A DNA stretch of 64,000 nucleotides from Mycolicibacter terrae (GTDB lineage Bacteria; Actinomycetota; Actinomycetes; Mycobacteriales; Mycobacteriaceae), in NCBI RefSeq assembly GCF_010727125.1, contig NZ_AP022564.1, positions 2,666,001-2,730,000 on the forward strand. Reading direction: 5' to 3'. Position 1 is the stretch's first letter. Each line of letters begins with the position of its first letter. The notes under the pieces were generated by a model. It ran no database searches, was not told the origin of the DNA, and was given only the letters and a program-made list of their open reading frames with translations. Positions 58,641-64,000 of this stretch are shown piece after piece. The position numbers were made by a program, and so were the translations under genes.

Positions 58641-60380
58641 CTATCCGGCGTGGATCTGCCACCCGGCGGCATCACGCTGCTGCCGCCAGAATTCGTCGAA
58701 ACGACCGCCGGCGGAGCGCAATTCCTCAAGGGTGCCATCCTCGACGACTCGACCGTTGTCGAGGAAGAGCACCCGGTCGGCTTGAGAGATGCTGGCCAGC
58801 CGGTGCGCGACGATCACCCGGGTGCGGGGCCGCAGTTCGGCGGTCAGCGCGTCGACGATCGCCGCCTCGTTCTCGGTGTCCAGGGCGCTGGTCGCCTCAT
58901 CGACCAGCAGTACCGGTGCCGGCTTGAGCAGAGCGCGCGCGATGCTGACCCGTTGGCGCTCACCGCCGGACAGCGCCGCACCGGCCTCCCCGACCGCCGA
59001 ATCGGCGCCGTCGGGCAACCGCCCGGTCAGCTCGTCCACCCGTGCGAGCTCGCCGGCCCGAGTAACGTCCGCCTCGTCCGCGCCCGGGGCGCCGACCAAG
59101 ATGTTCTCCCGGATCGTGCCGTCCAGGAGATAGGGATGCTGGAACACCATGCTGCTCGCCGCGCGCCGCGTCGCTGCCGGTAGCCCGGAGGTGTCGACAC
59201 CGTCGAGCAGAACCCGGCCGCCGGTCGGTTCGTGCAGGCCGGCGATCAGGGCCAGGATGGTGCTCTTGCCCGAACCGGACGGCCCGACGATGGCGGTCGT
59301 GGTGCCCGGTTCCAAGGTGAAACTGACCCGGTCGAGCACCGGCCCGCCGGCCGGGTTGTAGCCGAAGGTGACGTTGTCGAACTCGATGCGGGGCGCCGCG
59401 GCGCCGTCGGGCAGTGCGCCGTCTCCCACCGTCAGCGTCGGGGCGGTGAGCACGGCCCGGATCCGCTGGAGGCTGGCCCGCGTCGATTCCAGCGCCGGCC
59501 CCAGCTCGCTGATGGTGGTGAAGGGTTCCAGGTAGCGGGCGGTCACCACGATCAGCGCGATGGCTTCGGGAACGCTCAAGGTGCCGGTCATGGTCAGCGC
59601 GGTGGTGGCGCCGGCGAGCAGGATCAGCGCGCCCTGGCTGGCCAGGCTGAACAACAGCTGACCGGGAATCTGCATGAGCAGCAGCCGCATTGCCGCACCG
59701 TGCTGGGTAGCCAGGGCCGCACCGACGGTGCTGCGTTCGGGCTCGACCCGTCGTGCCGCGCGCAGTGCCTGCTGGGTGCGGGCGAATTCGATGATGCGCT
59801 CGGTCAACGCGGTGTTGGCCTCCCCGGCGGCGGTGTCGGCGCGGGCGCTGAGCCGGTTGGCCGCCCACAACGCCCCCAGCAGCAGCGGCACCCCACCCAG
59901 GGCGGCCAGGCCCAGTTGCCACGACACCCCGAGCAGCGCCACCGCGATCGCCGGTGGCAGCAGGATGGCGCTGATCAGCGGGGTCAGCAGGTTGACGACC
60001 AGGCTGACCAGTTCGGGGCCGGTGGTGGCGATCGCCTGCCGCGCGGTGGCGGTGTTGTCGGGCGTGAACCAGTCCAGCCTGATTTCCGGTAGCCGGTCGG
60101 CGACGTCGTGTTGGGTGTGGTCGAGGACGGCGAATCCGAGATCGAATCCGATGCGCGCACATGCGAAGTCGATCAACCAACCGGCCACGGTCGCCACGGT
60201 CAGCCATCCCAGCCAGGTCAGCGACCGGTGCGGGTTCTCCGAGAACAGCGCGGCCACCAGCGGGACCAGCAGCACGGTGCCCGCCGCCCGCACCGCCACC
60301 GACGCCCATGTCAGCCCGATGTAGCCCAGCAGCCGGCCGCGGCGGTCGACCGGGATCAGCCGGACCAGGGTGCGGATCAC
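58641..60380 (-). CDS. irtB: Iron-siderophore ABC transporter subunit IrtB
   Basis: 579-aa half-transporter that pairs with IrtA to import ferric (carboxy)mycobactin. An N-terminal six-helix exporter-fold membrane domain is followed by a nucleotide-binding domain with Walker [10 protein letters not shown], signature [10 protein letters not shown], Walker [13 protein letters not shown] and the H-loop in [10 protein letters not shown]. The GTG at 60380 overlaps the irtA stop as GTGA and gives the expected length of Rv1349. No SIP domain, as expected for IrtB. Confidence 0.94.
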   Translation of the reverse strand: MIRTLVRLIPVDRRGRLLGYIGLTWASVAVRAAGTVLLVPLVAALFSENPHRSLTWLGWLTVATVAGWLIDFACARIGFDLGFAVLDHTQHDVADRLPEIRLDWFTPDNTATARQAIATTGPELVSLVVNLLTPLISAILLPPAIAVALLGVSWQLGLAALGGVPLLLGALWAANRLSARADTAAGEANTALTERIIEFARTQQALRAARRVEPERSTVGAALATQHGAAMRLLLMQIPGQLLFSLASQGALILLAGATTALTMTGTLSVPEAIALIVVTARYLEPFTTISELGPALESTRASLQRIRAVLTAPTLTVGDGALPDGAAAPRIEFDNVTFGYNPAGGPVLDRVSFTLEPGTTTAIVGPSGSGKSTILALIAGLHEPTGGRVLLDGVDTSGLPAATRRAASSMVFQHPYLLDGTIRENILVGAPGADEADVTRAGELARVDELTGRLPDGADSAVGEAGAALSGGERQRVSIARALLKPAPVLLVDEATSALDTENEAAIVDALTAELRPRTRVIVAHRLASISQADRVLFLDNGRVVEDGTLEELRSAGGRFDEFWRQQRDAAGWQIHAG

Positions 60381-62968
60381 CGTGCCGCCTCCGCTCCGGC
60401 AGCGACCGCCCGGCGCCCGGTCTCCCACAACTGCAGGTAGCGGCCCCCCGCGGCGAGCAACTCGTCGTGGGTGCCCTGTTCGGCGATCGCGCCATGATCG
60501 AGTACCACGATCTGATCGGCGCCGGTGATGGTGTGCAGGCGGTGGGCGATGACGAGCACGGTCCGATCCCTGGTCAGGCGGTTCAGCGCCTGCTGCACCA
60601 GGTATTCCGATTCGGGGTCGGCGAAGGCGGTGGCCTCGTCCAGGATGAGCACGGCGGTGTCGGCGAGGATGGCGCGCGCGATGGTCAGCCGTTGGCGCTC
60701 GCCGCCGGAGAGCGCGGCGGCCGCGCCCAGCACGGTGTCGTAACCCTCCGGCAGTCGCAGGATGCGCTCGTGGATCTGCGCTTCGCGCGCGGCGTCGTGT
60801 ACCTGTTCGTCGGTCGCGTCCGGGACGGCAAGTGCGATGTTGTCCCGAACGGTGCCGTGCACCAGCTGGGTCTCCTGCAGCACGAAACCGACCCGACGGT
60901 AGAGCTCGTCGGCGGACAACGAGCGAATATCCTGCCCGTCAACGGTTATCGAGCCGTGCTCCACGTCGTGGAAGCGGGCCAGCAAAGCGGCCAGGGTGGA
61001 TTTGCCGGAGCCCGACGGGCCGACCAGCGCGGTCACCGTGCCCGGCCGCAGTGTCAGCGACACATCGGAGATCACCGGCACACCCGGGCGGTAGCCGAAG
61101 CCGACGGACTCGAAACGCACCGTCCCGGGCCGGTCCTGCACCGGCGCCGATTGCGGCTCGCGCACCACGAGTTCGGGTTCGTCCAGAGCGATCTGCAGCC
61201 GTCGGGCCGCCAGCATGCCGCCGCGGATACCGCCGACCCCCAACCCGATACCCAACAGCCGGGCGCCGAAAGTGGTGCCCAGCAACAGGAACGGCAGCAG
61301 GTTCACCGGGTCCATCCGACCCGTCACGATCAGCGGGGTGCCGGTCAGCACGATCAGCCACAGGAATGTCGACGGGCGGGTGACCAGGTCCATCAGCGTC
61401 TTCTTGCCGATGAAGGGCCGCTGCCAGGCCACCAGGAAATCGATGTAGTCGTCCAACTTCCGGCGGAAGGTCGAGGCGGCGGCCCCGCCGAACACCCGGA
61501 TCACCGGCTGGCCCTCCAGGTAGGTGCCGGCTTCGCCGTTCATCCGTTCCGCCCAGCGTTGCGCCTGGCTGATCTTGGGCCCGGACTGGGTCATCATCAC
61601 CGACATCAACACCAGGTAGATCAGCACCGGCACGAACAACACCAGCGCCACCCGCCAATCCACCACGAACAGGTAGACCAGCACCGCGACCGGTGCGACC
61701 ACTGCGGCGACGGCGTCGCCGATGGCATGCGTGATCAGGTAGTGCAGTGACAGGGTGTCGTCGGCGACGAGTTGCTTGATCGATCCGGAGCCGCGGGCGG
61801 TGAACCAGCCCAGCGGCAGCCGGGACAGCTTGCTCAGCAGCCGGCTGCGCAGCCCGCTGGCGAAGCGCGCGTCGACCACGTGCAGCCACAGTGTCAGTCC
61901 CGCGCCCAGCAGTGTGCCCAGGCCGAGCAGGGAGACCGCCGCGATGCCCACCGTCCACAGCCGCGACCCGTCGGCACCGGAAACCAGCAGGCGGGCCAAC
62001 TCCACCAACAGGACGAACGGGGCCAGCTGCAGCAGCGTGATCACGGCCTGCAGAACGCCGGAGACCAGGAGCGGCGCTTTCAGCGGGGCCAGCAGCCGGC
62101 CTGCGGCCTGGGCGCGCCACTCCCCCTTGGCGTTGACTCTGCGCTCACCAGGCTCCGTACTCGCACTTTCGTCTGGTGGCGGCAGAGTCAACGATGCGGG
62201 CTCGTCGGCTTCCGGGGCGCGCTGGGTGCCCATGGCCCGTCCGGCGTTCCAGTAGGCCTGCGCGTGGATCTCGGATTTGGGGAAGCCGAACTCGTCGCGT
62301 AGCCGGGCCCGCACGGCCTTCAGGGTCGCGGCTTCCGGTGTCGCCCAGGCATACCAGTCCGACCAGTCCCGCGTTTCGATGGCGGCGGCCAAGGAGTTCG
62401 CGTCGCGGCGGGGCACCCAGTGCACCTGCAGGCGGGGATGCTCCCGCAGTGGGATCAGCAGGTCGTCGTCGTCGTGCTGCTCGAGGTACAGCTCGATCGG
62501 CACGTCGGGCGGGACGGTTCCGATGATCCCGTTGATCCCCGGTATCGACGCCGAGTCTCCCATCAACAGGTAGCCCGCAGGCGGCGCGTCGGGATCCGGC
62601 GCTTCAAAGCGGGACGAGCCCATCATCGACACCGCCGCGATGCGCGCGCCGGGTTCGACGGTGCGCGCCCACCGGCTCGCGGGCCCGTCCGGTTCGTGCA
62701 ACACCATGTCCACCGCGAAGCGGCCGGTTTCGGCATCCCCCTCGGCGATGGTGTAGGCCCGCTGGAACTCGGTTCGCGAGCCGTCCGGGTCCGGGAACCA
62801 GAACCTCAGCCATGCGCTGGGTTCGACGGTTGCGTCGGTGAACAGGGTCGGTGAATGCATCCAGACTCTGATGCAGTGCGGAGCGATCCAGCTGGTCTCG
62901 AGCACCGTTGCAATGTGGTCCCGGGCGCCGAAGCCCCGCAGTATCGCGCCCTGAAAACCGCGCGCCAT
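60377..62968 (-). CDS. irtA: Iron-siderophore ABC transporter subunit IrtA with siderophore-reductase domain
   Basis: 863-aa fusion. Residues 1 to about 270 are a SIP-type FAD-binding ferric-siderophore reductase domain ([36 protein letters not shown]). Residues about 290-590 are the membrane domain, and the rest is the nucleotide-binding domain with [19 protein letters not shown] and [12 protein letters not shown]. The pair imports ferric mycobactin and releases iron by reduction. The linker (about residue 270) is partly encoded by a palindromic repeat at 62132-62192. The ATG at 62968 has AAGGA 6 nt upstream. Length is close to Rv1348. Confidence 0.95.
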   Translation of the reverse strand: MARGFQGAILRGFGARDHIATVLETSWIAPHCIRVWMHSPTLFTDATVEPSAWLRFWFPDPDGSRTEFQRAYTIAEGDAETGRFAVDMVLHEPDGPASRWARTVEPGARIAAVSMMGSSRFEAPDPDAPPAGYLLMGDSASIPGINGIIGTVPPDVPIELYLEQHDDDDLLIPLREHPRLQVHWVPRRDANSLAAAIETRDWSDWYAWATPEAATLKAVRARLRDEFGFPKSEIHAQAYWNAGRAMGTQRAPEADEPASLTLPPPDESASTEPGERRVNAKGEWRAQAAGRLLAPLKAPLLVSGVLQAVITLLQLAPFVLLVELARLLVSGADGSRLWTVGIAAVSLLGLGTLLGAGLTLWLHVVDARFASGLRSRLLSKLSRLPLGWFTARGSGSIKQLVADDTLSLHYLITHAIGDAVAAVVAPVAVLVYLFVVDWRVALVLFVPVLIYLVLMSVMMTQSGPKISQAQRWAERMNGEAGTYLEGQPVIRVFGGAAASTFRRKLDDYIDFLVAWQRPFIGKKTLMDLVTRPSTFLWLIVLTGTPLIVTGRMDPVNLLPFLLLGTTFGARLLGIGLGVGGIRGGMLAARRLQIALDEPELVVREPQSAPVQDRPGTVRFESVGFGYRPGVPVISDVSLTLRPGTVTALVGPSGSGKSTLAALLARFHDVEHGSITVDGQDIRSLSADELYRRVGFVLQETQLVHGTVRDNIALAVPDATDEQVHDAAREAQIHERILRLPEGYDTVLGAAAALSGGERQRLTIARAILADTAVLILDEATAFADPESEYLVQQALNRLTRDRTVLVIAHRLHTITGADQIVVLDHGAIAEQGTHDELLAAGGRYLQLWETGRRAVAAGAEAAR
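62132..62192. repeat. Palindromic element inside irtA linker
   Basis: GTTGACTCTGC at 62132-62142 is the exact reverse complement of 62182-62192, and within the loop CACCAG (62146-62151) pairs with CTGGTG (62173-62178). The 61-bp structure falls exactly at the junction between the SIP and ABC parts and is translated in frame (around [10 protein letters not shown]). Size resembles the intergenic palindromes at 21322 and 50613, but the arms differ. Confidence 0.55.
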
Positions 62969-63037
62969 CAAGGTCCTTTCGCCAACGGTTGCCCGCCCCG
63001 CGGGGTGAGACCCGGCGCTCGCACCGCCAAGCCCGAC

Positions 63038-63056
63038 CTAGGTTACCCTACCCTCA
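63038..63056. promoter_or_regulatory. Candidate IdeR iron box between irtA and mbtK
   Basis: CTAGGTTACCCTACCCTCA matches the IdeR consensus TTAGGTTAGGCTAACCTAA at 14 of 19 positions, with the left half TAGGTTA intact. Located 69 bp before the irtA ATG and 40 bp before mbtK, it could control both divergent genes. A weaker candidate (11 of 19) is at 63074-63092, directly before mbtK. The box overlaps an inverted repeat CCCTACCC (63046-63053) / GGGTAGGG (63064-63071). Confidence 0.65.
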
Positions 63057-63096
63057 CTTAACCGGGTAGGGCCTCGGGGTAGGCTCACTGCTCGTT

Positions 63097-63723
63097 ATGA
63101 CTGACGCCGCAATCCTGCACCGCGAGCTGAAGGATATTTCCGACGAAGTCCGCCGCGTCCCGGCACCACCGATCCCAGTGCTGGCCGAGCCCTATGCGAT
63201 CCGGGTTGCCGACCCGGACGCCGATGCGGAGATGGTCTCCGAGTGGATGAACCGGCCGCACCTGGCCCAGACCTGGGAGTCCGCCTGGCCACCCGAGCGC
63301 TGGCACGCCTATCTGAGCGCCCAGGTCGCCGGCAGCTACACACGGCCGCTCATCGTCAGCCGGCACGGACAGGACAACGGTTATATCGAGTTGTACCGAG
63401 CCGCAAAGGATTCCATCGCCAAGTACTACGCCGCCGACCCGCATGATCTCGGTATGCACGGGGCCGTCGCCGACGTCGCCGCGGTCAATCGAGGATTCGC
63501 GGCGATCCTGCTGCCACGCGTTATGAAAAGCGTGTTCGATCTCGAACCGCAGTGCCGGCGGATGATGTTCGAACCCGAGTACCGCAACACGGCGATGCGT
63601 CGGCTGGCCGAGTATGTGGGCGGCACCTTCCTGGGTGAACACGACATGGGTTATCGCCGGATGGCGCTCTATGCGGTGTTGCGCTACCCCGACGACGATC
63701 CACTGGCGAACAGCCGCTCGTAG
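63097..63723 (+). CDS. mbtK: Lysine N6-acyltransferase MbtK
   Basis: 208-aa GNAT-type acyltransferase that transfers the long fatty acyl chain from MbtL to the N6-hydroxy-lysine of mycobactin. Features: [14 protein letters not shown] near residue 55 and the GNAT core [33 protein letters not shown], followed by [17 protein letters not shown], all typical of the IucB/MbtK (Rv1347c) group. It is divergent from irtA with iron boxes in the gap, and its 3' end overlaps the convergent mbtN gene by 40 bp. This mbtK/mbtN/irtAB arrangement is the M. tuberculosis mbt-2 neighbourhood. Confidence 0.93.
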   Translation: MTDAAILHRELKDISDEVRRVPAPPIPVLAEPYAIRVADPDADAEMVSEWMNRPHLAQTWESAWPPERWHAYLSAQVAGSYTRPLIVSRHGQDNGYIELYRAAKDSIAKYYAADPHDLGMHGAVADVAAVNRGFAAILLPRVMKSVFDLEPQCRRMMFEPEYRNTAMRRLAEYVGGTFLGEHDMGYRRMALYAVLRYPDDDPLANSRS

Positions 63724-64000
63724 CCCTCGTAGTCCGGCCGCATCCCGGCCGCCACCAGCTCCCAGAGCACCTCGTCGGTGCCGCCGCCCACCCGGGCCAG
63801 CTTCATGTCGCGCCACCAGCGCCCGATAGGTGTCTCGTCGACCAGGTATCCCGAGCCGCCGAAGATGTGCATGCATTCGGAGAACACCTCTTCGCCCAGC
63901 CGGGCGGCGCTGACCTTGATCGCCGCGGCGGCGCGCAGATCCAGGCGCCCCTCGGCGGCGATGCCGTTCAGCGCGTGGCGCAGTAGATCGACTCGAGCCT
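63684..64000 (-). CDS. mbtN: Acyl-CoA/acyl-ACP dehydrogenase MbtN, C-terminal part (cut by window edge)
   Basis: The last roughly 105 residues of an acyl-CoA dehydrogenase-fold enzyme run off the right edge. The helical C-terminal domain is recognisable: [50 protein letters not shown], ending FASGSSSG. Next to mbtK this is best read as MbtN (FadE14), which desaturates the acyl chain attached to MbtL during mycobactin lipid-arm synthesis. The start and catalytic base are outside the window. Confidence 0.85.
   Translation of the reverse strand, partial: ARVDLLRHALNGIAAEGRLDLRAAAAIKVSAARLGEEVFSECMHIFGGSGYLVDETPIGRWWRDMKLARVGGGTDEVLWELVAAGMRPDYEGYERLFASGSSSG

Overview
The window is high-GC mycobacterial chromosome. 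The evidence is gene order (zur/furB – conserved hypothetical – uppS – recO – amidase – era – CBS protein – ybeY – phoH – rsmE – dnaJ2 – hrcA – cfp2 – mbtH…), PGRS-type glycine-rich proteins, an MPT64 homologue and a complete mycobactin assembly line. This is the M. tuberculosis Rv2359–Rv2384 backbone with many insertions. PGRS genes suggest a slow-growing lineage; the M. terrae group is a guess the sequence alone cannot prove.

Layout. 1–197: 3' end of the zinc uptake regulator. 214–11117: two large secreted PGRS proteins that lack a PE domain. 11213–16861: housekeeping block (Rv2360c-like, uppS, recO, amidase) interrupted by a methyltransferase and a collagen-like secreted protein. 16983–20364: hemophore-like protein, sulfurtransferase, Baeyer-Villiger-type monooxygenase and DUF3558 lipoprotein. 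20414–24290: era, CorC/HlyC-type protein, ybeY, phoH. 24424–25001: RHH antitoxin and Doc-like toxin, apparently leaderless. 25049–29357: methyltransferase, AraC regulator, rsmE, dnaJ2, hrcA. 29470–32467: PLP lyase/decarboxylase with an FGGY sugar kinase. 32490–64000: cfp2 and a mycobactin supercluster.

The supercluster runs mbtH-G-F-E-D-C-T on the minus strand, then three accessory genes (SnoaL-like, cutinase, MPT64-like), then mbtB, divergent mbtA, a DUF3060 protein, irtB, irtA, divergent mbtK and the 3' end of mbtN. MbtA activates salicylate and loads MbtB, which adds and cyclises Ser/Thr. MbtE and MbtF add lysines, MbtC/MbtD supply the polyketide unit, MbtG hydroxylates, MbtK/MbtN provide the lipid arm, and IrtAB imports and reduces the ferric siderophore. 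Candidate IdeR boxes precede mbtT, mbtA/mbtB and irtA/mbtK. Unusual points are a two-module MbtE (C-A-T-C-A-T), a stand-alone thioesterase with a TE-less MbtB, and the joining of the mbt-1 and irtAB/mbt-2 loci, which are separate in M. tuberculosis.

The only gene-free stretch over 300 bases is 7285–7631. No tRNA, rRNA, insertion sequence or CRISPR array was seen.
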